Shown: positions 1 through 6,214, numbered from the stretch's first letter. The stretch is 9,083 nt of DNA from SZUA-426 sp041666155 (GCA_041666155.1 JBAYHM010000192.1:1-9083); one strand, 5' to 3'. Numbers and translations are program-made. The notes: a model not told the origin generated them from the sequence alone.

Positions 1-636
1 CATAATGCCTAAGCCGAGGGTCCAAGCCACCATGCCGACGGCGGTCAGCAAGAGGGCTTCGGAAATAAGCTGTTCTCGGTGGAACGAAACAAGGCAGCCG
101 TAGGCGAACCAGACCGAAAGGACCAGGAATACGATCGCGGTGAAACGGGCCGGCCCAGTCCCTTTGAATGGGTAACGATAAAGGATGGTGGCTGCGGTTG
201 CGCCGAATTGGATGGAGAGCGATGCGGAAAGGAAAAGCATTCGCGCACTCATACTGTCAACGCTGAAGGTGAAGAAGGCAAAAAAACAGAAGGCCGCCAC
301 CGGCGGAAGATACGCCAGGGGTTCGAATCTGGTCGGTCTCCGTATGAAGGCCCAAACGCCATTGGAAAGGAAGGCAACGCCGCAGATGATGAGCGTATTC
401 GCGAAAAGATGCCCAACCCATTGGTTTTCCCGATGCAGCACCAGCAGCAAAAAACCCAGAGCGATGAGTCCATCGCCGAAAGCCCAACGTGTGAGACCTC
501 TATACCGAAGCGTCACGTTGCGCAAGGTTAAAAAAACGAGGGACAATACGAAGCCTATCGCGGCAATCACGACAAAGAGGGTATCCGTATCCAGATCCGG
601 GAATCCGTCCATACTAGTGAATATCGACAAGTTCAT
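1..636 (-). CDS. Seven-helix membrane protein, partial; possible sensor N-terminus
   Basis: This open frame has no stop from the ATG at 634-636 to the window edge, giving 212 codons without the C-terminus. I found it by translating the minus strand; it starts MNLSIFTSMDG. By eye there are seven hydrophobic segments, near residues 20-37, 52-68, 77-98, 108-126, 131-153, 164-184 and 190-211, joined by short loops such as RNVTLRYRG and RRPTRFEP. Such seven-helix blocks are often the input part of GGDEF diguanylate cyclases or histidine kinases, but no output domain is visible, so that role is inference. The gene begins 9 nt after the rfuD stop, so it is probably the fifth gene of the riboswitch-controlled unit. 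No strong Shine-Dalgarno sequence precedes either ATG (636 or 612). The reading frame is well supported; the function is not. Confidence 0.72.
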   Translation of the reverse strand, partial: MNLSIFTSMDGFPDLDTDTLFVVIAAIGFVLSLVFLTLRNVTLRYRGLTRWAFGDGLIALGFLLLVLHRENQWVGHLFANTLIICGVAFLSNGVWAFIRRPTRFEPLAYLPPVAAFCFFAFFTFSVDSMSARMLFLSASLSIQFGATAATILYRYPFKGTGPARFTAIVFLVLSVWFAYGCLVSFHREQLISEALLLTAVGMVAWTLGLGIM

Positions 637-645
637 ATCCGTACA

Positions 646-1464
646 TTACTTCGATCGACGGGCGCGTAGGATCGTCGTAACGGTGAACAGGATGAGCGCA
701 AGCGCGGACGGTAGGCCGAGAAGCAGCGTGGCCGGAATGGTTCCGGTTCCTTGGGCTACGCCGGAAACGTACTCCGCCGCCGCGAACGCGATCGCGGCAG
801 CCGCTACGCCGAACGCGTTTCGGAACCCGAGGTACACGATAACCAAGGCAATCCAGCCGCGTCCGGCCACGCCGCCGGGAGCGTACGCGCCGACGCGGAA
901 CGTCAACGCGGCTCCCCCGAGCGCCGCCAAAGCGGCCGCGAAGGCCCACGAGGCGGCTTTGTACCGATCGGGATTACCGCCGCGTTCAAGGAGCGCTTGC
1001 GGGCAGCGTCCCGTCGCGCGGAGCCTGAGTCCGACACGCGTTCGTGATAACACGAACGCTGTCGCCAGTACCGTGAGCGCGGTAAGGACGGTGAAGGGCG
1101 CGTTTCCCAGAGCCGGAACGGAGGGATCAACCAGCACGCCCTTCGTTCCGAAAGCCAGAACCGATACAGCGTCTACGGCGCCGTTCGCGGCCAGGTTTAG
1201 AGCGAGCGCCACGATAAAGGAATTAGCGCCGGTCGCTTTCACGAAAGCGGCCATGAACCACCCGATGAGCGCGGCGACAAGCGCAGCGGCGGAGCAGCCG
1301 ACGATTGGGGAGCCGCTCAATTTCGTCGCGGTCCACGCGATGAAAGAGCCAAGGGTCATGAAACCTTCAAGAAAGACGCCAAGCGATCCTGAAAGTTCGG
1401 TTAGTAGGCCCCCGATTCCCGCGAGGATGAGCGGAGCGGCGGAAGCGAGAATCGACGGTATCAC
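646..1464 (-). CDS. rfuD: RfuD, riboflavin ABC transporter permease
   Basis: This is an inner-membrane permease of the BPD_transp_2 family (PF02653), expected to pair with RfuC as the riboflavin channel. It has 272 residues and is almost entirely hydrophobic. Family landmarks are a glycine-rich N-terminal segment (LSGSLGVFLEGFMTLGSF, residues 24-41), a cytoplasmic coupling loop (GLRLRATGRCPQALLERGG, 145-163) and GRGWIALVIVYLG (201-213). I chose the GTG at 1462-1464 because GGAGG lies 5 nt upstream and the GTGA overlaps the rfuC stop by 4 nt, a typical translational-coupling arrangement. An in-frame ATG at 1506 would add 14 residues upstream of that ribosome binding site and is less likely. 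The substrate is inferred from the FMN riboswitch in front of the unit; by family alone this could be a nucleoside permease. Confidence 0.85.
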   Translation of the reverse strand: MIPSILASAAPLILAGIGGLLTELSGSLGVFLEGFMTLGSFIAWTATKLSGSPIVGCSAAALVAALIGWFMAAFVKATGANSFIVALALNLAANGAVDAVSVLAFGTKGVLVDPSVPALGNAPFTVLTALTVLATAFVLSRTRVGLRLRATGRCPQALLERGGNPDRYKAASWAFAAALAALGGAALTFRVGAYAPGGVAGRGWIALVIVYLGFRNAFGVAAAAIAFAAAEYVSGVAQGTGTIPATLLLGLPSALALILFTVTTILRARRSK

Positions 1465-2519
1465 CGGTTCCTCCGCAGAAATGCGCGAACTCGGGAAAGG
1501 TTCCAACCGGAGAAGCGGGCGGTTACAAGAAGGAATACGGCGGCCTGTACAAGCGAAGCGGTCTCAAAAGATAATTCCGAGGAAAGCATCGCGGTTTCCG
1601 ATCCCGTCTCCAGCCACGCGTACGCGAGCGCGGCCGGAATCAACGCTATCGGCGAATTTCTGCCGATGAGAGCTACGGCAATCGCGCCCCACCCGATGCC
1701 GCCTGAAAATCCGCGGTGGCACAGTCCGTAGGTTCCCGCAACCGCGAAGAAACCGGCGAGTCCGTGCAACGCGCCTGAAAGACTGAAAGCCGGCGTCCAA
1801 TATTTCGTCGGATCGATGCCGGCAAAGGCCGCGAATTTCGGGCTGGATCCCGCGACGCGTATCCTAAAGCCCAGGGCTGTGCGGTCCAGTACAAGCGCTA
1901 CCGCCGCGATCAGAATCAACGCGAAGACGACCGAAATGCTAAGCGTTGATGGTTCTAGTATCCGGGGCAACAGGCGGTCAGGCGCAAAACGCGCGGTCGC
2001 GAGCAAGTTGTTCGCGCTGTCCCTAAGAGGGCCTGAAATGAGGTAATCCGCGATCGGCCCTACGGCGCTTGAGACCAGGAAGCTGGAAATCAGTTCATCT
2101 ACGCCGAACCTGGCTTTCAGGAGTCCTGAGGTTCCCGCAAGAATCCCCCCGGTTAACGCGCCGGCGAGCGCCGCGGCGCACAGGACGATAGTACCGTTCG
2201 CGTTTGGGTAGGAAAGAAGAACGACCGAGGCCGCAAGTCCTCCCGCGTAGATCTGTCCCTCTCCCCCCAAGTTGAAGGTTCCCGCGCGGAAAGCTATTAC
2301 GATTCCGAGCGCGGCAACGGTCAGGAGCGCGGCGGAATCCAGGGTATTGCCGAGGAACCAGCGGGAACCTAAGGGTGTCAAGAAAAAAGCCCTTAGGGCG
2401 TCCAACGGATCCGACGCCGTGGCGGCGACCAAAACGGCGGCGGCCACGGCTGCCGCTCCAAGGGCGACGACTGAACCGAAAGCCGCGAAGCTTTTCGTTT
2501 TCTTACGTTCACTTGTCAA
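1461..2519 (-). CDS. rfuC: RfuC, riboflavin ABC transporter permease
   Basis: This is the first permease of the pair, 352 residues, BPD_transp_2 family (PF02653), located in the inner membrane. Conserved landmarks are FRAGTFNLGGEGQ (77-89), matching the family's N-[IL]-G-x-E-G-Q motif; the coupling loop FRIRVAGSSPKFAAFAGID (218-236) followed by LSGALHGLAGF (247-257); and GIGWGAIAVALIGR (274-287). The N-terminus is short, basic and cytoplasmic (MTSERKKTKS), followed by the first helix. The start is TTG at 2517-2519, supported by GGAGG 6 nt upstream. The first 11 bp overlap the end of rfuB, and the stop overlaps the rfuD GTG by 4 bp. The protein is about 80 residues longer than RfuD, as is common for the larger permease in such nucleoside/riboflavin systems. 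Riboflavin specificity is inferred from the riboswitch. Confidence 0.87.
   Translation of the reverse strand: MTSERKKTKSFAAFGSVVALGAAAVAAAVLVAATASDPLDALRAFFLTPLGSRWFLGNTLDSAALLTVAALGIVIAFRAGTFNLGGEGQIYAGGLAASVVLLSYPNANGTIVLCAAALAGALTGGILAGTSGLLKARFGVDELISSFLVSSAVGPIADYLISGPLRDSANNLLATARFAPDRLLPRILEPSTLSISVVFALILIAAVALVLDRTALGFRIRVAGSSPKFAAFAGIDPTKYWTPAFSLSGALHGLAGFFAVAGTYGLCHRGFSGGIGWGAIAVALIGRNSPIALIPAALAYAWLETGSETAMLSSELSFETASLVQAAVFLLVTARFSGWNLSRVRAFLRRNR
1470..1474 (-). promoter_or_regulatory. Ribosome binding site of rfuD
   Basis: GGAGG on the minus strand, 5 nt before GTG at 1464 and inside the last codons of rfuC. It decides the GTG start over the upstream ATG at 1506, which would place this site inside the gene. 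Confidence 0.75.
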
Positions 2520-4035
2520 GGCAGACCTCCGTGCCGATCATCGCGGCACCGATCGCTTCCCTGAGTTCCTCGGTATCCGTGAATTCGGTTCGAGCAAAAC
2601 GGCCGGAAACCAGACCGTCCCGCAGGGTTACGATCGAATCGGACAGAGAGATCAATTCGTCCAGGTCGGTCGACATCAGTAATATTGCTTTACCCGCGCG
2701 CGCGAGGCGCTTGATCCGTCTATCCAGCTCCATCCGGCTCGCCGCGTCCAAGCCCCAACCGGGTTCGGAAAAAAGGATGAAGTCCGGATTTTCCGCCAAC
2801 TCGCGGGCCAGAATAAGCCGTTGCAGCGTTCCCCCTGAAAAAGAAGATGCCGTCTGTTTCGGATCGCCCGCGACTCGCGCGGCTTCCATGACGGCGCGTG
2901 AGCGGGTCCAGAGTTCCGCGGGGGACAGAAACCCGTGCGCTCGGCTGAGCGGATGGACGGAAAGGTTGTCGTTGATAGACAAACGCGGCGCCAGCGCGAT
3001 TCCCATACGGTCGGCCGGAACGTACACGCCGCCGGCTTCCCGGAACGCCTTTGCCCCTCGGCCTTCTATCCGTTTCCCCAACAGTTCAATGCTGCCGCTT
3101 TCCGCTCGGATCAGGCCCGCCGTCGCAAATTCCAAGGTTTCAAGGCCGCTTTCCCGGACGCCCGCGACCCCAAGTATCCTGCCGCGGCGCAGGTCCAGGT
3201 CAATGCCGCGCAAAAGCGGCCGGCCTGAGAGTCGAGTCGTGAGGCCGCGAATTGAGAGGGCCGTTTCGCCTTCTTCATTCATCGTTATCGGCGGCTCTTC
3301 CTTTTTGTTTTCGGCCGGACCGAACATCATCGACCTGAGTTCGTCCGCGTCCAGCTCCGCGGCATCGCGGGTTCCGACGAGCCGCCCCTTGCGTAATACG
3401 GTGACCCGGTCCGCGACACGGAGCGTCTCAGGTAATTTATGCGATATAAGGACGATCCCGTGTCCCGCCGCCTTCAAGTTGAGCAGCAGGTCAAACAGGC
3501 GCTCGGTTTCCAAAGGGGCGAGGACGGCTGTTGGTTCATCAAGCAAGAGGTACTTGGCGTCGCGCATGAGGAGCGAAAGGACGGCCGCTTTCTGTTTTTG
3601 GCTGACCGCGAGAGATTCCGTCCGCGCGTCCGGGTCAAGGTCGAACCCCCAGCGGCAGGACAGGTCGCGCACGGCCTCTCGGGCCGCTGATCGCTTGATA
3701 ATCCCCAGTCGTGTCGGTTCGGATCCAAGGACGCAATCCTCCCAGAGCGCGAAACCGGGAACGGTTTGCGGATGCTGGCGGACCAAGCCGATCCCCGCGC
3801 GCAAAGCGGCCGCGGGAGAGTCGAATCTTCGCTCTACCCCATCGACGGAGATCGTACCCGCGCTCGGTTCGATCAAGCCTGAAAGGATGTGCATGAGGGT
3901 GGATTTGCCGGCGCCGTTTTCCCCGACGAGGGCATGGATTTCTCCCGGATGGAGATCGAATGAAATCTCCGAGAGCGCTTCCACGCCGTTTTCAGGAAAA
4001 TACTTACGTATGCCGCGTAAATCCGCCCCGAGCAT
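2509..4035 (-). CDS. rfuB: RfuB, tandem ABC ATPase of the riboflavin importer
   Basis: This cytoplasmic protein of 508 residues holds two ABC ATPase domains in one chain, as in MglA/NupA-type importers. Domain 1 has Walker A GENGAGKST (38-46), Q-loop Gln87 in RQHPQ, a degenerate signature LAVSQKQK (142-149), Walker B YLLLDEPTA (162-170) and switch His199. Domain 2 lacks a proper Walker A (GVAGVRESGLETL, 289-301, no Lys), has a good signature FSGGTLQRL (399-407), a weak Walker B LFSEPGWGLD (421-430), and STD (455-457) where the switch His would be. One composite ATP site (Walker A1 plus signature 2) therefore looks competent and the other degenerate, which is usual for this family. The ATG lies 5 nt after the rfuA stop with no clear Shine-Dalgarno sequence, suggesting coupling to rfuA translation. 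The 3' end overlaps rfuC by 11 bp. Confidence 0.88.
   Translation of the reverse strand: MLGADLRGIRKYFPENGVEALSEISFDLHPGEIHALVGENGAGKSTLMHILSGLIEPSAGTISVDGVERRFDSPAAALRAGIGLVRQHPQTVPGFALWEDCVLGSEPTRLGIIKRSAAREAVRDLSCRWGFDLDPDARTESLAVSQKQKAAVLSLLMRDAKYLLLDEPTAVLAPLETERLFDLLLNLKAAGHGIVLISHKLPETLRVADRVTVLRKGRLVGTRDAAELDADELRSMMFGPAENKKEEPPITMNEEGETALSIRGLTTRLSGRPLLRGIDLDLRRGRILGVAGVRESGLETLEFATAGLIRAESGSIELLGKRIEGRGAKAFREAGGVYVPADRMGIALAPRLSINDNLSVHPLSRAHGFLSPAELWTRSRAVMEAARVAGDPKQTASSFSGGTLQRLILARELAENPDFILFSEPGWGLDAASRMELDRRIKRLARAGKAILLMSTDLDELISLSDSIVTLRDGLVSGRFARTEFTDTEELREAIGAAMIGTEVCLDK
2526..2530 (-). promoter_or_regulatory. Ribosome binding site of rfuC
   Basis: GGAGG on the minus strand lies 6 nt before the TTG codon at 2519, within the 3' end of rfuB. 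It justifies the unusual TTG start. Confidence 0.75.
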
Positions 4036-4040
4036 GTTTT

Positions 4041-5060
4041 CTACTTGTCCGCCATCGGCAGGGCCAGTTTACCTGAACGCAGCTTCGATACCGTTTCCGC
4101 CATCCTTTTGCGGGTCGCTTCGGGTACCGTCGAGATATACAGAGCGGAATCTTCGATGAAACCAACGTAGCCGTCCTTGACTCCTACTGTCTCCGCCTTC
4201 CCGAAGGGGAGCGTCCCGGCGAGGTATCGTTTTGTCTGTTCATAGGCGGCTTTATCTTGCCTCACGACAGCGCTGCCGATAATGACTCCCGGTTTGATAG
4301 CGTAGCCGTCGATGTCGAACCATACGACGGAGGCTTTCGCGTTGGAAGCCGCCTGAACGACCCCCTGATTCGCTCCCCCTGCGATGGTGAGCACGACGTC
4401 CGCGCCGTCGCGGATCATGGAGGAGGCGAGTTCGGCTCCCTTCGCGGCGTCGTACCAATTGCCGACTACGCGAAAATCGATCTCGATGGCAGGGTCAAGG
4501 GCGTGGGCGCCTTCCCGGTAGCCCGGAAGGATGACCCCGTTCATGGCCGGATATTCCTGACCGGCCACTAAGCCTATGCGCTTAGCCTTGTTCGCGCCGG
4601 GTATCCCTCCGGTAGTTGCCAAGCCCGCGATGAAACCGGCCAGGTAACTCTGTTCGCGCTGATTGTAACGCAGCGTATAGATATTCGGATTACCGGTCAT
4701 ATGGCCGTCAAGGAGGAGAAATTTCTGCTTGGGGAACCTCTCCGATACTTTGGAGCAGAGAGCGGGAATCGCGGGGTTGGAACTGATCAAAAGTTCAAAG
4801 CTTCCCGTCGCGGCCAAGGAAGTGAGTTTTGATTCCCATTCGGCTTGATTGAATCCCCCTTCAATCACTTTCACCTGTGTGCCCGGCACTTCCTCCGAGG
4901 CCTTTTTGACGCCCGCCACCAGCATTTCATAGATAGGGCTTCCGGACATGACGCCGGGAACGAAGACGGCTATTGACGATTTCTTCACTTTTTCCGCTGC
5001 CGACGCCGAGCCGAGCGCAACGACCGCAAACGCGGTGGCGATAAGCACTATACGTTTCAT
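4041..5060 (-). CDS. rfuA: RfuA, BMP-family riboflavin-binding protein
   Basis: This is the periplasmic substrate-binding component, 339 residues, of the BMP/PnrA-like family (PF02608). Family landmarks are AVFVPGVMSGSPIYEML (31-47), YNQREQSYLAGFIAGL (132-147), GLVAGQEYPAMNGVILPGY (163-181), LTIAGGANQGVVQAA (224-238) and VVWFDIDGY (245-253). The N-terminus MKRIVLIATAFAVVALGSAS is a Sec-type signal peptide with a likely cut after ASA near residue 21. It contains no cysteine, so no lipobox is seen; the only cysteine is Cys102. ATG 5060 was chosen because GGAGGA sits 4 nt upstream and a signal peptide follows at once. The in-frame extension back to 5231 would read through the riboswitch. Control is by the FMN aptamer and terminator. 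Ligand identity rests on that control and on resemblance to treponemal RfuA; BMP homologues such as PnrA bind purine nucleosides instead. Confidence 0.87.
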   Translation of the reverse strand: MKRIVLIATAFAVVALGSASAAEKVKKSSIAVFVPGVMSGSPIYEMLVAGVKKASEEVPGTQVKVIEGGFNQAEWESKLTSLAATGSFELLISSNPAIPALCSKVSERFPKQKFLLLDGHMTGNPNIYTLRYNQREQSYLAGFIAGLATTGGIPGANKAKRIGLVAGQEYPAMNGVILPGYREGAHALDPAIEIDFRVVGNWYDAAKGAELASSMIRDGADVVLTIAGGANQGVVQAASNAKASVVWFDIDGYAIKPGVIIGSAVVRQDKAAYEQTKRYLAGTLPFGKAETVGVKDGYVGFIEDSALYISTVPEATRKRMAETVSKLRSGKLALPMADK

Positions 5061-5064
5061 TGAT

Positions 5065-5083
5065 TCCTCCGAAAACGGGAGAA
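5065..5083 (-). promoter_or_regulatory. rfuA ribosome binding site with possible sequestering hairpin
   Basis: The SD sequence GGAGGA (5070-5065, minus strand) lies 4 nt before the rfuA ATG. The preceding TTCTCC (5083-5078) can pair with it over 6 bp, including one G-U pair, across a 7-nt loop. This may add translational control below the terminator. The site is clear; its sequestration is inference. Confidence 0.6.
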
Positions 5084-5172
5084 GATGTCGCCGGGACAAA
5101 AAAAGCCCCGGACGCGAAATCCAGGGCGAATGTTTTGGGAGAATGCGGGCGCGCGGAAGGCTTGTGGGAGAA
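5077..5172 (-). repeat. Three TTCTCCC copies in the rfuA leader
   Basis: Identical TTCTCCC heptamers occur on the minus strand at 5172-5166, 5143-5137 and 5083-5077. Each is complementary to most of the rfuA SD sequence GGAGGAA. They flank the terminator and could offer alternative pairings to the ribosome binding site. With such short copies, chance is possible. Confidence 0.4.
5098..5127 (-). terminator. Intrinsic terminator of the FMN riboswitch
   Basis: Read on the minus strand, the arms GCCCTGGA (5127-5120) and TCCGGGGC (5112-5105) form an 8-bp stem with one U-G pair, closed by a 7-nt loop and followed directly by seven T (5104-5098). It lies between the aptamer and the rfuA start, where an attenuation expression platform belongs. 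The expected action is that FMN-bound aptamer permits this hairpin and stops transcription before rfuA. Confidence 0.85.
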
Positions 5173-5187
5173 ACCTTTCGTTTGCTC

Positions 5188-5369
5188 GATTTTCTTCCAT
5201 CCGGACTATACCGTCGGCACCGGAATCTCACCGGTTCAATCCATCGGAATCGGAAGATCCCTTAGGAGTCGCGGGCTTTAACCGCCGGTAAGGAATTGAA
5301 CGGACTTTTTCGTAGGGAGTCTTCCTGACGACCGAAGAAAAAGTACGAACGCACCTGACCCTGAAAATC
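5188..5369 (-). ncRNA. FMN riboswitch (RFN element) aptamer
   Basis: The conserved core is recognisable on the minus strand: AGGGTCAGGTGCG near the 5' end, ACCGGCGGT (5289-5281), GCCCGCGA (5276-5269), a hairpin ACCGG/CCGGT (5235-5219), GCCGACGG, and GTCCGGATGG (5206-5197). The outer P1 helix is GATTTTC (5369-5363) with GAAAATC (5194-5188), 7 perfect pairs. At 182 nt it is longer than the usual FMN aptamer because the P2 loop holds an extra stem (5337-5344 with 5304-5311, 8 perfect pairs). The aptamer precedes riboflavin transport genes, a standard location, and a terminator follows 60 nt downstream. Confidence 0.93.
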
Positions 5370-5384
5370 TCGCTTACACTTAAA

Positions 5385-5413
5385 ATAATATAGAACGCGG
5401 AAGCGAACGTCAA
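5385..5413 (-). promoter_or_regulatory. Sigma70-type promoter of the rfu operon
   Basis: TTGACG (5413-5408) and TATTAT (5390-5385) on the minus strand are 17 bp apart. The predicted start near 5379-5381 is about 11 nt before helix P1 of the aptamer, a natural spacing for a riboswitch transcript. Confidence 0.75.
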
Positions 5414-5425
5414 CTGTAGTTTTTT

Positions 5426-5455
5426 TTGACGAAATGGCGTATAAAAAAAGATACT
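5426..5455 (+). promoter_or_regulatory. Possible divergent promoter of the lipid kinase gene
   Basis: TTGACG (5426-5431) and GATACT (5450-5455) are 18 bp apart. It stands back to back with the rfu promoter, the two -35 boxes being 12 bp apart. A rival candidate is TTGTTG (5485-5490) with TAATGT (5507-5512) at 16 bp. The rest of 5456-5602 is AT-rich leader with no other structure that I can see. Confidence 0.4.
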
Positions 5456-5602
5456 TAAATCTATGATTTGCGGTTTCTTAGTTTTTGTTGTAACAGTATC
5501 TGTCTGTAATGTATGTATTTAATAATAGATAAAAATATATTTTATTGTGGCATGATTTTTGCTAATTCGTTTACTATGAATAGCCTTGGTAAAAATCGTC
5601 CG

Positions 5603-6214
5603 ATGACCTTTCTGTCTTCAATAGATTCGAGCGCGGAATTACGCACTGAACTTCTTAGAAAAAGTATCCATTTCCTGATTGCTCTTGCTCCAACGATCGC
5701 TTCAATCGATAGATCCGTAGCGGTTTTTCTGCTTGCCGCCGGCGCTCTGGTGTACACGTACGCTGAACGTGCCCGTCTTTCGGGTTTCAAGGTCCCCTTA
5801 ATCTCCGGCCTTACCGCCGCCGCGTCTCGTGAAAGAGATCAAGGGCGTTTTGTGCTTGGTCCCGTCACGCTTGCTCTTGGCGCAATGCTTTCCTTGCTCT
5901 TATATCCCGATCCTTCAGCATCAATCGCGATTTATGCCTTGGCTTTCGGCGATGGATTCGCCAGTATTGTGGGAAAAGTGTTCGGCAGGACTCGTCCGGC
6001 ATTCCTCAACGGAAAAAGCTTGGAAGGTTCGGCCGCTTGTTTCATCGCGGTATTTTATGCCGCCTACCGCGTCGCGGGGGATCTGCGGATCGCCTTTTTC
6101 GCGGCAACGGTGGCGACTTTCGTGGAAGCCCTTCCGATCGAAGATTTCGATAACATCGCTTTGCCGGTCGCGGTCGGTTTTACCATTGAACTGGTAACCA
6201 TCGTCCAGCGTTAG
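5603..6214 (+). CDS. SEC59/VTE5-like CTP-dependent lipid alcohol kinase
   Basis: This integral membrane protein has about 203 residues and belongs to the dolichol kinase / phytol kinase / diacylglycerol kinase (CTP) superfamily, which transfers phosphate from CTP to an isoprenoid or lipid alcohol. Family features are ELLRKSIHFL (16-25), the loop RFVLGPVTLALGA (82-94), the nucleotide-site motif AFGDGFASIVGKVFGR (114-129), KSLEGSAA (138-145) and EALPIEDFDN (175-184). Several hydrophobic helices lie between them. The start is uncertain: in-frame ATGs occur at 5513, 5552, 5576 and 5603, none with a good SD sequence. I chose 5603 because the GC-rich coding character and the conserved N-terminal motif begin just after it; 5513 would give 233 residues with an AT-rich, untypical N-terminus. 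The substrate cannot be told from sequence. The 3' end overlaps the convergent gene by 4 bp. Confidence 0.8.
   Translation: MTFLSSIDSSAELRTELLRKSIHFLIALAPTIASIDRSVAVFLLAAGALVYTYAERARLSGFKVPLISGLTAAASRERDQGRFVLGPVTLALGAMLSLLLYPDPSASIAIYALAFGDGFASIVGKVFGRTRPAFLNGKSLEGSAACFIAVFYAAYRVAGDLRIAFFAATVATFVEALPIEDFDNIALPVAVGFTIELVTIVQR

Noticed and set aside
1465..1506. ATG 1506 as the rfuD start
   Set aside because: The strong SD at 1470-1474 lies downstream of it and points to GTG 1464, which forms a 4-bp overlap with the rfuC stop.
185..1669. A 494-codon open frame on the plus strand opposite rfuD and the fifth operon gene
   Set aside because: It is low-complexity, rich in Arg/Ala/Ser/Pro, and lies opposite genes with clear family motifs. 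GC-rich third positions keep the opposite strand open.
2375..4159. A 594-codon open frame on the plus strand opposite rfuB
   Set aside because: The opposite strand encodes intact ABC ATPase motifs. This frame is Ser/Arg-rich shadow sequence with no recognisable domain.
1461..5060. Purine nucleoside (PnrA/NupABC-like) specificity for the importer
   Set aside because: The family fits either ligand, but the FMN riboswitch directly in front favours riboflavin.
5061..5231. N-terminal extension of rfuA back to 5231
   Set aside because: It would be encoded by the riboswitch and terminator and would bury the signal peptide. ATG 5060 has its own SD sequence.
5513..5602. ATG 5513 as the kinase start
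   Set aside because: It has no SD sequence, encodes an AT-rich N-terminus unlike the family, and may lie upstream of the transcription start. It is not excluded outright.
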